NCBI GenBank assembly: GCA_028874905.1
Contig: JAPPGZ010000087.1
Span: forward strand, 13,223-77,222
Length of the DNA: 64,000 bases
DNA from: Gemmatimonadota bacterium
Lineage (GTDB): Bacteria; Gemmatimonadota; Gemmatimonadetes; Longimicrobiales; Gaopeijiaceae
Direction: 5' to 3'
The notes beneath the pieces were generated by a model. That model made no database searches and was not told where the DNA came from. It saw nothing but the letters and a program-made list of their open reading frames with translations. Both the position numbers and the translations under genes were made by a program. This document shows positions 9,838 to 17,564 of this stretch, in pieces (position 1 is the first letter of the stretch; each line of letters opens with the position of its first letter).

Positions 9838-10488
9838 CTACCGAATCTCCGGCCCTCCCGTTCGGTCGTCGGGCACGAAGCGGTCACGATAGGGCATCTC
9901 GACGGCCGCGAGCGAAGCGGCATCCAGCACCGCGTCCGCCGGCACCAGGCCGCCCAGGTGCAACACGTACGCGACGACCGCATAGACATCGTCGTCGCTC
10001 AGTGTGCCGGGGGTGGCCTGCGGCATCGCCTTGCGCGTGTAGTCGTACAGCGTCGTGGCGTAGGGCCAGTATCCGCCCACGGTACGGCCGGCGGGCCACT
10101 GCTCCCACGGACCCGGGCTGACCAGGCGGTCGTTGGGGCCCTCTGTGCCGGTGGGGCCGTGGCACTGGAGACAATGGGCCTCGTAGACGGCCTGTCCCTC
10201 GGCGACTGAACCGCTGCCGGGCGGCAGCCCCTCGCCGTCCGGCTTGACGTCGATGTCCCAGAGGGCCACGCGGTCTTCCGTGGCGGCCGTTCCGAATCCG
10301 AAACGGCCGGGAGCATGCTCGGGCAGCGCGACGTGCCAGTCGGTGCCGCCCCCCACAGCCGCCTGGGGCGAGGGGGTGCCCCCCGCAACCGCCCGGGGCA
10401 GGGGCTCCTCCGGCGCGCACGCGGCCAGTGCACACACGACCAGCAGGCCACCAACCGTCGATCGGCACATGCCGCCGCCGGGCGTCAC
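9838..10488 (-). CDS. Lipoprotein monoheme cytochrome c, SoxD/SorB-like partner of the molybdoenzyme
   Basis: 216 residues. A short signal ends in the lipobox LAAC (C24), so the protein is probably a periplasmic lipoprotein. One heme site CLQCH is at 106-110, in the normal class I context GQAVYEAHCLQCHG. A later Met in KAMPQAT is a likely axial ligand, and DDDVYAVVAYVLHLGG is the typical C-terminal helix. The GTG start overlaps the stop of the molybdoenzyme gene as GTGA; an ATG at 10470 is an alternative. The coupling implies that it accepts electrons from that enzyme. Shorter than the two-domain SoxD of Paracoccus, so the SoxD/SorB assignment is inference. Confidence 0.85.
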   Translation of the reverse strand: MTPGGGMCRSTVGGLLVVCALAACAPEEPLPRAVAGGTPSPQAAVGGGTDWHVALPEHAPGRFGFGTAATEDRVALWDIDVKPDGEGLPPGSGSVAEGQAVYEAHCLQCHGPTGTEGPNDRLVSPGPWEQWPAGRTVGGYWPYATTLYDYTRKAMPQATPGTLSDDDVYAVVAYVLHLGGLVPADAVLDAASLAAVEMPYRDRFVPDDRTGGPEIR

Positions 10489-11768
10489 AGCAAGTCCCCC
10501 AGACCGAACGTGACCGCGCCGTCCGCGGCGACCTTCCAGGCGCGCTGATGATTGTGGTGGTAGGCTGTGCCCTCACCCCGCACATCCCACAGCTGCTGAA
10601 CCGTGGGCTGCACATAGCCCGTCTCGTCCGTTGCGCGACTGAGGATCACGGTCTCGCGCCCGTTCCAGTTCCAGAGGTGCCGGAAGCGGACGGTGGATTT
10701 CGACAGCACGGGCGGCTGCAGAACGGCGTCGGACCACGACCGCCCGCCGTCCGTGCTGACTTCGACCCGGGTGATCCTGCCGCGTCCCGTCCAGGCCAGC
10801 CCCTCGATCTCCCACCAGCCTCGCTCGGGCAGGACATAGGGGTAAGACGGGAAGGTGATGAGCGATTTCGCGTCCATGACGAAGCTGAAAATCCGCGACG
10901 TCCCGTCCTTGAGCGGATCCGTGTAGCGCGACGTCTCGTCGCGGGTCATGGTCGGCCGGTCCGAGACTTCGATCCGTCTAAGCCACTTCACCTGGGCGTT
11001 GCCCTCCCACCCGGGCAGAAGCAACCGCACGGGGTATCCCTGCTCGGGACGAATCGCCTCGCCGTTCTGCCCGTAGGCCAGCATGGAATCGTCCATCGCC
11101 TTGTCCAGCGGGACGCTCCGTGACATGACCGCGGCGTCGCGACCCTCGGCGAGGATCCAGCTGGCTCCCGGCCGCACGCCCACTTCGCGGAGAATGGTCG
11201 ACAGCATGACGCCCGTCCACTCGCTGGTGCTGAGCAGTCCGTCCAGCTGCTGCGGGGATATGGCCGTGGGCATGCGGCTGCGGTTGTAGGCACCGCCACC
11301 GTTGCCGGAACACTCGATGAAGCAGATTCGTGATGTCTGTGGATACCGTCTCAGGTCGGCCATGCGAAACACCATTGGCCGCTCGACCATGCCGTGCACG
11401 AGGACCTCATGTTCCTCCGCGGCGATATCCGGAACACCCGCGTGGTGGCGCTCGAAGTGGAGGTCCGATGGGGTGATCGTGCCCTGCAGGTCCTGAAGCG
11501 GCGTGCGCGACGAACTTGACAGGGCGACGGTGCGCAACAGGCGACGGGGCTGTTCGTCCGGGGCTCGCGTCCCCAACTCGGAAACGAACCTTCCCGGCAC
11601 CCTGGTGGGGTCGGAGGCCGACGGCGCGACCTGTTGCGGCGGCGGGACCGGGGGCGGCTCCGCCTTGAGCGCGTCCCAGCGCGTCATCACAATCCCCGAG
11701 GCCGCCGTTCCGGAGGCGGCGGCAAGCCAGGCGCGGCGGGAAAGACGGGTGTGCTCGGTGTCGGGCAT
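10485..11768 (-). CDS. SoxC/SorA-like sulfite (or sulfane) dehydrogenase, molybdopterin subunit
   Basis: 427 residues. It belongs to the sulfite oxidase family: a periplasmic Mo-pterin domain followed by the dimerisation (Mo-co oxidoreductase) domain. The N-terminus has a Tat-like signal (LSRRAWLAAASGTAASG). The Mo-coordinating cysteine is probably C153 in CFIECSGNGGG, and PVRLLLPGWEGNAQVKWLRR is the conserved sulfite oxidase block. The C-terminal part has the Ig-like GRGRITRVEVSTDGGRSW. The FIECSGN form is the one I associate with SoxC. The ATG has GGAGG nine bases upstream. The substrate (sulfite versus protein-bound sulfane) cannot be decided without other sox genes, and none is visible here. 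Confidence 0.88.
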   Translation of the reverse strand: MPDTEHTRLSRRAWLAAASGTAASGIVMTRWDALKAEPPPVPPPQQVAPSASDPTRVPGRFVSELGTRAPDEQPRRLLRTVALSSSSRTPLQDLQGTITPSDLHFERHHAGVPDIAAEEHEVLVHGMVERPMVFRMADLRRYPQTSRICFIECSGNGGGAYNRSRMPTAISPQQLDGLLSTSEWTGVMLSTILREVGVRPGASWILAEGRDAAVMSRSVPLDKAMDDSMLAYGQNGEAIRPEQGYPVRLLLPGWEGNAQVKWLRRIEVSDRPTMTRDETSRYTDPLKDGTSRIFSFVMDAKSLITFPSYPYVLPERGWWEIEGLAWTGRGRITRVEVSTDGGRSWSDAVLQPPVLSKSTVRFRHLWNWNGRETVILSRATDETGYVQPTVQQLWDVRGEGTAYHHNHQRAWKVAADGAVTFGLGDLL

Positions 11769-11790
11769 CTGCTCGATCCTCCCGTGTCTG

Positions 11791-12072
11791 CTATTCTGTC
11801 AGTGCGTTCTCGATTCTCCCGGCCACCACCATGGCGCGCGCGCGGGTGCGGGCCTCCTGCCGAAACAGTTCGTCGGAGAGCGCGAGCGCGGCCAGAATCG
11901 CGGTCTTCTTCGCGTCCAGACCGGTCTCTCCGCCGATTTCGCGCATGCGCTCGTCCACCAGTGCGGCGCAGCGGCGCGTATACTCCTCGTCCGCGTCGGT
12001 GCGCAGCGTGTACGTCTCTCCGGCGATCCGGACCCGGATGGCCTTGCGGGAACCCCCGCTCGACTCGCTCAT
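11791..12072 (-). CDS. zapA: Cell division protein ZapA
   Basis: 93 residues. ZapA cross-links FtsZ filaments at the division site. The N-terminal half has the family pattern AIRVRIAGETYTLRTDADEE, and the C-terminal half is a predicted coiled coil containing ILAALALSDELF. The ATG overlaps the stop of the upstream coiled-coil gene as ATGA. The pheT-coiled coil-zapA arrangement is common in several phyla, which supports the assignment of such a short protein. Confidence 0.88.
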   Translation of the reverse strand: MSESSGGSRKAIRVRIAGETYTLRTDADEEYTRRCAALVDERMREIGGETGLDAKKTAILAALALSDELFRQEARTRARAMVVAGRIENALTE

Positions 12073-12383
12073 CGACGGTCCTCCAGGAAGCGGATGCTGG
12101 CCAGGATGCTGTCCACGCCCTCTCGTCCCTGCTCGATCCGGGCCCGGAGATTCTCGTTTTCGGCCTCAAGCTCCGCAACGCGGTTCGCGAGTTCGCCGGG
12201 ATCCTCCCGCCCGTCCACGAATTGGCGCAGCAGCTGCTCGCTGCGCTCCGCGCGCGCCTCCGCCTGTGCAGCGCGCTCCCGGACCGCACGGATCTCCTCG
12301 ACCGCGCGTTCCACCGCCGCCTCCAGCGGGGCCAGGGCCGGCACGTGGGATGCGGCCGAAGGCTCACCTCCTCGGTTCGACAC
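12069..12383 (-). CDS. Small coiled-coil protein between pheT and zapA
   Basis: 104 residues from a GTG with a strong AAAGGAG ribosome-binding site 7-8 bases upstream, which decides the start even though it lies inside the last 20 bases of pheT. Almost the whole protein is a heptad-patterned coiled coil (RAVEEIRAVRERAAQAEARA, later LANRVAELEAENENLRARI). It resembles ZapB-type or generic FtsB-like coiled coils by composition only. Overlap with zapA as ATGA suggests that the two are made together and may act together at the divisome; that is inference from context. Confidence 0.8.
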   Translation of the reverse strand: MSNRGGEPSAASHVPALAPLEAAVERAVEEIRAVRERAAQAEARAERSEQLLRQFVDGREDPGELANRVAELEAENENLRARIEQGREGVDSILASIRFLEDRR

Positions 12384-14817
12384 CGGTCTTCTCCTTTACT
12401 GTTCTGACCACCCGACGGCAGGTCTTGTCCACTTCCCTGTCCGTCAGGGTCCGTCCCCGGGCGCGGAAGCGCAAGCGCAGTGCGACGGAACGCGTCCCCG
12501 GAGGCAGGTCCTCTCCCTCGTAGACGTCGAAGACATCCGCGGTCTCCAGCAGGCGGCCCGCGGCCATTCTCGCGGCGTCGAGCACCTCACCGGCAGCCGT
12601 GCCCACGGGAACCAGAAACGCCAGATCCCGTTGGACCGCCGGCTGATCGGGCAGGTCCCGGGCGGTCACGTCTGGCTTGCGAGGCGGCACCGCGGGAAGC
12701 ACGACCTCGGCACCCACCACCGCGCCCGCCCAGGGGGGAAGGTCCATCATCTCCGGCCGGACCTGACCGCCCCACCCCACAACCTCGCCGCCACCGGAGA
12801 CAAGCTCGTAGCACCTCCCCGGCGCGAACAGGCGTTGGGCCTGTCCGCCCGCCGGTGCACTCGCCCGCCCGCCCGCCCGCCCGCCGGCACGCACGCCCGC
12901 CGGTACGACCGCGGCATCGGGGCAGGCTTCGCGAGCGATCAGTCCGAGCACGCCGGCGATGTCGTGGATGTCGAAGGGCTCGGCCCCGGAAGACCAGTGG
13001 GGGGGCGTGCGCCCGCCCGTGAGCGCCACCGCGACACGCGACGACTCGATGGGAGGGCCGTCGTCGGAGGGCGCGAAGGCGGTCCCGATTTCGAATAGGC
13101 GCACGTCGCGCACACCCCGGGACATGTTCCTTTCCACGTGCGTGAGCAACCCCGGAAGCCGATCCCGGCGCAGGTGGCCCTCGTCCTGTGACATCGGGTT
13201 GAGAAGGGCGACGTCACCATGCCGTTTCGGTCCAAGCGCGGGAGTCTGCGCCTCACTGATCCCGTTGGCGGCAAGCAGGTCCCGCAGCCGGTCTTCGAGT
13301 TGGAAGAGCGGGTGATCCGGAACCGTGCCGGACCGCGCCGCGGACATCACCTCCGGGAACGCGTCGTAGCCGTGCGTGCGGGCCACTTCCTCGATCAGGT
13401 CGACTTCACGCAGCGTGTCGTAGGTGCGATGCCCGGGAACCGTCACGTCGAGCCGATCCGCGCCCGCGACTTCGACCGCGTAGCCGAGCGGAACCAGAAG
13501 CTCCGCGATCGCCTCCGGCGCGAAATCCACGCCGAGCACGTGGCTGACTCGGGACGGCCGCAAACTCACGACCGCGGGCACCCAGGGCCGGGGATGTGCA
13601 TCGATGATCTCCCCGTCGAGCGTTCCGCCCGCGGTCGCGAGAATCAGCGACACGGCCCTCAGCACCGCGGCCTCCATCGTGACCGGATCGACACCGCGTT
13701 CGAAGCGGTAGCTCGCGTCGGTCGACATGGCCAGCGCCCGCCGCGTCGCGCGCACCTTCCGCGGCTCGAATAGCGCGCATTCGAGCAGGATGTCCGAGGA
13801 CCCTTCGGACACCTCGGAGTCCCGGCCGCCCATCACGCCGGCGATTGCGACGGGTTGGACGGCATCGCGAATCATCAGCATGTCCGGGGTGACCGCCCGC
13901 GTCTCGTCGTCGAGCGTCACCAGCGACTCGCCGGGGCGGGCCCGGCCGACCACGATGGTGGCATCGGCCAGCTTCTCCAGGTCGAAGGCATGCAGGGGCT
14001 GGCCCAGCTCCAGCATGACGTAGTTCGTCGCGTCGACGACGTTGTTGATGGGACGCGCCCCGGCCGCGCGCAGGCGGTCGGCCAGCCAGGCCGGTGACGG
14101 ACCGACCGTCACGCCGCGTATGACGGCGCCCAGATACCGCGAGCACAGCTCCGGGTCCTCGATATGGATGCGGCAGCCAGCCGAAGCGGCCTCCGCCGCA
14201 CCGCGCGCGAACGAAGCCGCCGGCTCGCCCCGACCGCCGGGAAACGGCGGCAACGCGATCCCGTCCTGCCCCGCCGGGTGAAGCTCCCTCGCGATTCCCA
14301 CGTGCGACAGCAGGTCTCCCCGATTCGGGGTGACTTCCACGTCCATGCGGACGTCGTCGAGCCCGACCGATGCGGCGAAGGGCGCTCCCACCTCGTACTG
14401 CCCTTCGAGCAACATGATCCCCGCATGGTCCTCGCCCAGTTCGAGCTCGCGCTCGGAACAGAGCATCCCCTCGCTGTAGGACCCGCGAATCTTGCGCCTG
14501 CCGATCCGGAAGCCGCCGGGAAGGACCGCACCCACCGGAGCGAAGGGATAGTACGCGCCAACCCGCACCACCGGAGCGCCGCAGACCACGGGCACTTCGC
14601 CGTCCGGTCCGGCCACCCGGCACAGCGTCAGCCGGTCGGCGTTCGGGTGCGGGCCGGCTTCCAGGACACGGCCGATCACGATGTCCTTCAGCCCCGCCGC
14701 GAGGTCGACCACTTCCTCCACGGGTGCCCCCCGCAGCGCAAGCCGTTCCATCGCGCGGTCCGGGCCGAGTCCGATACCGGGAGCCACGTCGCGGACCCAG
14801 CGGAACGAGACGTTCAC
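12364..14817 (-). CDS. pheT: Phenylalanine-tRNA ligase beta subunit
   Basis: 817 residues from a GTG start, normal for bacterial PheT. The order is: N-terminal MNVSFRWVRDVAPGIG, tRNA-binding EMAP-like domain around 40-150 (IVIGRVLEAGPHPNADRLTL, VVCGAP), B3/4 domain, B5 domain, a catalytic-like core with MSQDEGHLRRDRLPGLL, and the FDX-ACB anticodon-binding domain at the C-terminus (VFDVYEGEDLPPGTRSVALR). An Ala/Gly/Arg-rich linker at about 640-660 is encoded by a tetranucleotide repeat (12862-12885). It is translated after pheS with a 61-base gap. Confidence 0.97.
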   Translation of the reverse strand: MNVSFRWVRDVAPGIGLGPDRAMERLALRGAPVEEVVDLAAGLKDIVIGRVLEAGPHPNADRLTLCRVAGPDGEVPVVCGAPVVRVGAYYPFAPVGAVLPGGFRIGRRKIRGSYSEGMLCSERELELGEDHAGIMLLEGQYEVGAPFAASVGLDDVRMDVEVTPNRGDLLSHVGIARELHPAGQDGIALPPFPGGRGEPAASFARGAAEAASAGCRIHIEDPELCSRYLGAVIRGVTVGPSPAWLADRLRAAGARPINNVVDATNYVMLELGQPLHAFDLEKLADATIVVGRARPGESLVTLDDETRAVTPDMLMIRDAVQPVAIAGVMGGRDSEVSEGSSDILLECALFEPRKVRATRRALAMSTDASYRFERGVDPVTMEAAVLRAVSLILATAGGTLDGEIIDAHPRPWVPAVVSLRPSRVSHVLGVDFAPEAIAELLVPLGYAVEVAGADRLDVTVPGHRTYDTLREVDLIEEVARTHGYDAFPEVMSAARSGTVPDHPLFQLEDRLRDLLAANGISEAQTPALGPKRHGDVALLNPMSQDEGHLRRDRLPGLLTHVERNMSRGVRDVRLFEIGTAFAPSDDGPPIESSRVAVALTGGRTPPHWSSGAEPFDIHDIAGVLGLIAREACPDAAVVPAGVRAGGRAGGRASAPAGGQAQRLFAPGRCYELVSGGGEVVGWGGQVRPEMMDLPPWAGAVVGAEVVLPAVPPRKPDVTARDLPDQPAVQRDLAFLVPVGTAAGEVLDAARMAAGRLLETADVFDVYEGEDLPPGTRSVALRLRFRARGRTLTDREVDKTCRRVVRTVKEKTGVEPRR
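12862..12885. repeat. Tetranucleotide repeat (CGCC)6 inside pheT
   Basis: Six perfect tandem copies of CGCC lie within pheT and encode residues 645-652 on the minus strand, part of an AGGRAGGRA-like linker. Further Gly/Ala-rich codons flank it, so the region has probably expanded by slippage. Because the unit is 4 bp, only changes by three units keep the reading frame. Confidence 0.9.
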
Positions 14818-14878
14818 GGACCGGCCCCCCCGGCCGCAGGTCCGCCGCCGCTGCCACCAGGCCGCATCGACGCCGCGC

Positions 14879-15913
14879 TCATCTGAATTGTCCCAGAAAA
14901 CGCATGTCGTTCTCGTAGAAGAGCCTGAGGTCCCGCACCCCGTGCCTCAGAAGCGCGACCCGGGCAGGACCCATCCCGAAGGCCCAGCCGGTGTAGCGCT
15001 CCGAGTCGTATCCCACGTTGTCGAGCACGGCGGGGTCGACCATGCCGGCGCCCATGATCTCGATCCAGTCGGTCTCCTCCTCGCGCCCGTCCTCGCGCAC
15101 GATGATCCTCTTGACGTCCACCTCCGCGGAAGGCTCGGTGAAGGGGAAGAACGACGGGCGAAATCGCACGCGGGTGCCCGGTCCCCAGAAGCGCCGCGCG
15201 AACTCGGCCAGGGTGGCCTTGAAGTCCACGAACGTCACCCCTTCGTCCACCACCAGGCCCTCGATCTGGGCGAAGGCGGGCGTGTGGGTCGCATCGTAGG
15301 TGTCCCTGCGGTAGACCATGCCCGGCGCGACGATGCGGATCGGCGGCGAATGCTGCTCCATGGTGCGAATCTGCACCGGAGAGGTATGGCTCCTGAGCAG
15401 CAGGCCCGGCGACAGGTATAGCGTGTCCTGCTCGTCCGCGGCGGGATGATCCAGGGGCGTGTTGAGGGCGACGAAGTTGTACCACTCCGTATCGACCTCG
15501 GGGCCGCGGGCGCGTGTGAACCCCAGGCTGCGGAAGATCGACCAGATGTCGTCGATGACCCGGCTGACCGGATGAATGGTGCCCTGCCAGCCACTCCGCG
15601 CCGGCAGAGTCAGGTCCGGGCCGTCCTGGTCCGACGCGCCATCCAGCGACAGGGCTGCCCCTCTCTCCTGCAGCGCCTTGTCAACAGCCCCCTTCACCCG
15701 GTTCGCTTCGGCGCCGGCGGCCGGTCTCTCCTCGGCGCTCAACCCGCCCAGCCGCCTGAGGCACCGGGAAACCATGCCGTCCCTGCGGCCCAGATAGCGG
15801 ACTCGAACCTCTTCCAGTTCACGCGGATCGCGGGCCGTACGGACTTCCCGAAGGGCGTCCGCCTCCAGCCTTTTCAGGTCCTCGATCACGAATCCGCGCG
15901 CAGCCGGAAGCAC
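14879..15913 (-). CDS. pheS: Phenylalanine-tRNA ligase alpha subunit
   Basis: 344 residues. Catalytic subunit of the PheRS heterotetramer. The N-terminal helical hairpin (EDLKRLEADALREVRTARD) contacts tRNA. The class II core includes IHPVSRVIDDIWSIFRSLGF, the motif 2 region PGMVYRRDTYDATHTPAFAQ, RPSFFPFTEPSAEVDV, and motif 3 GWAFGMGPARVALLRHGV. The GTG at 15913 is used here; a second in-frame GTG at 15889 would begin exactly at the family-typical IEDLKRLEA and is a good alternative, since neither has a clear ribosome-binding site. It lies 42 bases after rplT, so it is probably in the infC transcript. Confidence 0.96.
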   Translation of the reverse strand: MLPAARGFVIEDLKRLEADALREVRTARDPRELEEVRVRYLGRRDGMVSRCLRRLGGLSAEERPAAGAEANRVKGAVDKALQERGAALSLDGASDQDGPDLTLPARSGWQGTIHPVSRVIDDIWSIFRSLGFTRARGPEVDTEWYNFVALNTPLDHPAADEQDTLYLSPGLLLRSHTSPVQIRTMEQHSPPIRIVAPGMVYRRDTYDATHTPAFAQIEGLVVDEGVTFVDFKATLAEFARRFWGPGTRVRFRPSFFPFTEPSAEVDVKRIIVREDGREEETDWIEIMGAGMVDPAVLDNVGYDSERYTGWAFGMGPARVALLRHGVRDLRLFYENDMRFLGQFR

Positions 15914-15955
15914 CCGCGGGATCCGTTTGCCCGCGGGTTCAGTCGCCGCTTCGCC

Positions 15956-16315
15956 CTACCGGTTGAGGGCCGACTTCGCCCGATCCGCGAGCGTGGCGAA
16001 GGCGTCAGGACTCCGAATCGCCAGATCGGCGAGCGCCTTGCGATCCAGCTCGACACCAGCCCGCCGCAACCCGTTCATGAACCGGGAATACGACAGGTCG
16101 TTCTGGCGGGCCGCGGCGTTGATCCGTGTGATCCACAGGCGACGGAAGTTCCGCTTCTTCTTCTTCCGGTCCCGGTAGGCATGCTCCCACCCCTTCTCGA
16201 CGGCATCCTTGGCCGTCCGGTACAGGTTCTTGCGCCCCCCGAAGTAGCCCTTCGCAGTCCCGAGGATCTTCTTCTTCCGCTTATTCCGTGCGACGGCGCG
16301 AGTCGAACGCGGCAT
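15956..16315 (-). CDS. rplT: 50S ribosomal protein L20
   Basis: 119 residues with the invariant L20 layout: basic N-terminal tail [58 protein letters not shown] and [15 protein letters not shown]. An AGGAG site precedes the ATG. L20 is an early 23S rRNA-binding assembly protein and, in several bacteria, the autogenous repressor of its own operon through leader RNA; see the infC leader upstream. Confidence 0.98.
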   Translation of the reverse strand: MPRSTRAVARNKRKKKILGTAKGYFGGRKNLYRTAKDAVEKGWEHAYRDRKKKKRNFRRLWITRINAAARQNDLSYSRFMNGLRRAGVELDRKALADLAIRSPDAFATLADRAKSALNR

Positions 16316-16348
16316 CGGTCCATTCTCCTGGCAGTGAAAACTGTGCTT

Positions 16349-16546
16349 CTACGTTCCGGGCAGCATCCGGCGGATCCGTCCGGCATCGGCCTTCGAGGCC
16401 GTGGTCCTGCTGCGAAGCCGGCGTTTGCGCTTCCGGTTCTTCTTCGTGAGGATGTGGGACTTGTAGGCTCGCATTCTTGCCAGCTTCCCCGACCCCGTCT
16501 TCCGGATCCGCTTCGCGGCACCCCGGTTTGATTTCATTTTCGGCAT
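16349..16546 (-). CDS. rpmI: 50S ribosomal protein L35
   Basis: 65 residues with the typical L35 start [20 protein letters not shown] and the highly basic [12 protein letters not shown] stretch. AGGAGA lies 7 bases before the ATG. It sits between infC and rplT in the universally conserved infC-rpmI-rplT order. Confidence 0.97.
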   Translation of the reverse strand: MPKMKSNRGAAKRIRKTGSGKLARMRAYKSHILTKKNRKRKRRLRSRTTASKADAGRIRRMLPGT

Positions 16547-16609
16547 GGGTCTCTCCTGCTTCCTCGTCGTGGTTGGTTGAAGAAGGGCGATCTCGTACCG
16601 CCGGCGTCC

Positions 16610-17122
16610 CTACTTCACGGGGGTAAGGATCATCGACATCTGACGACCCTCGAAGTTCGGATACTGCTCGATCTTTCCGAACTCGCCGAGATCCTCCGTA
16701 AGGCGGAGCAATACCTGGCGCCCCAGCTCGGGATGCGTGATCTGTCTGCCTCGGAACATCATGGTCAGCTTGACCTTGTTCCCCTCCTCAAGAAAGCGCC
16801 GCGCGTGGCGGAGCTTGAATTCGTAGTCGTGGTCTTCGATCCCGGGCCGGAATTTCACTTCCTTGATCTGGGTCGTGTGCTGTTTTCGCCTGGCCTCCCG
16901 GGCGGCGCGCGCCGCTTTGTACTTGTATTTGCCGTAGTCCATCATGCGAACCACGGGCGGCCTCGAATCGGGGGCTACTTCGACCAGATCCAGGCCCCGC
17001 TCGGCGGCCCGGGCGCGCGCCTCGTCCAGCGAAACTATTCCGATCTGTCCTCCATTCTCTGCGATCAGTCGAATCGGGCTGATTCGGATCTGCTCGTTCA
17101 CTCGGACACGTCTTTCCGCGAT
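16610..17122 (-). CDS. infC: Translation initiation factor IF-3, probable ATC start
   Basis: 170 residues if translation begins at the ATC at 17122. The N-domain (VNEQIRISPIRLIAENGGQI, then LDLVEVAPDSRPPVVRMMDY), the YGKYKYKAARAAREARRKQ linker and the C-domain (IKEVKFRPGIEDHDYEFKLR, KVKLTMMFRGRQITHPELG) are unmistakable. The first standard codon in frame is GTG at 17101, but IF-3 proteins normally carry a few basic residues before the NEQIR block. In-frame codons back to the stop at 17143 include no ATG, GTG or TTG, whereas AAAGGAG sits 9 bases before ATC. Rare AUU/AUC starts are known in infC, where IF-3 itself discriminates against them to autoregulate. Confidence 0.94.
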   Translation of the reverse strand: MAERRVRVNEQIRISPIRLIAENGGQIGIVSLDEARARAAERGLDLVEVAPDSRPPVVRMMDYGKYKYKAARAAREARRKQHTTQIKEVKFRPGIEDHDYEFKLRHARRFLEEGNKVKLTMMFRGRQITHPELGRQVLLRLTEDLGEFGKIEQYPNFEGRQMSMILTPVK

Positions 17123-17372
17123 CTTGGAACTCTCCTTTTGTCAGGTGTGGCTACCAAAAAAGGCCCGGAAGACCGGGCCTCGTGACCTGGCGGTGGAACG
17201 CGCATGCGCCCGCCGCCGACCTGGTACCCGGAAGCCCGATAGCTACGAGGGTGAGAGGCTGTCAGTCCTCTGCTTCCTGATTGTCAGCACCGCCACCGCC
17301 GTGGTTGTCAACGACTCGCCGATGGTGGCAGGTATAGATTTTCACACTGGCAGATTGTGGGTCGGCTGTCAA
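17123..17372 (-). promoter_or_regulatory. infC-rpmI-rplT leader region, candidate attenuator
   Basis: About 250 bases upstream of infC carry no gene but are rich in structure on the minus strand. GGCGGTGG (17293-17300) can pair with CCACCGCC (17189-17196), and AGAGG/CCTCT can form a small stem near 17250-17270. A terminator hairpin lies at 17156-17180, only 33 bases before the proposed start. TTGACA hexamers occur at 17367-17372 and 17306-17311, but neither has a convincing -10 at normal spacing, so the promoter is not settled. L20-dependent leader control of this operon is known in other phyla; here it is inferred from layout alone. Confidence 0.5.
17156..17180 (-). terminator. Intrinsic terminator hairpin in the infC leader
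   Basis: On the minus strand AGGCCCGG, a TCTT loop and CCGGGCCT form a perfect 8-bp stem followed by a run of T (six T including the last stem base). There is no T-run on the other strand, so it acts only toward infC. It lies inside the leader, just before the ribosome-binding site, with no minus-strand gene upstream within at least 300 bases, which points to attenuation rather than to the end of another gene. Confidence 0.8.
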
Positions 17373-17564
17373 GGCTGGTCGGCGGTGGGCAATGCCACGC
17401 GAGCACCGGGGGCGTGACGAGCCCGATCCCCCGCTTGCGCCGTTTCCGAATCCTCACGGATAATGAACCTCACAGCGCCCGACGCACCCGGCGTTCCCCG
17501 GCGTTCAGGCCCGTCATGCCTCGCACGAGCCGTGCAGGCCCGACTTCCGGGACAGGAGTGGCCC

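Noticed and set aside
17305-17340. Plus-strand promoter TTGTCA...TATAGA before the pentaheme gene
   Set aside because: The spacer is 22 bases, outside the usual range, so I did not call it.
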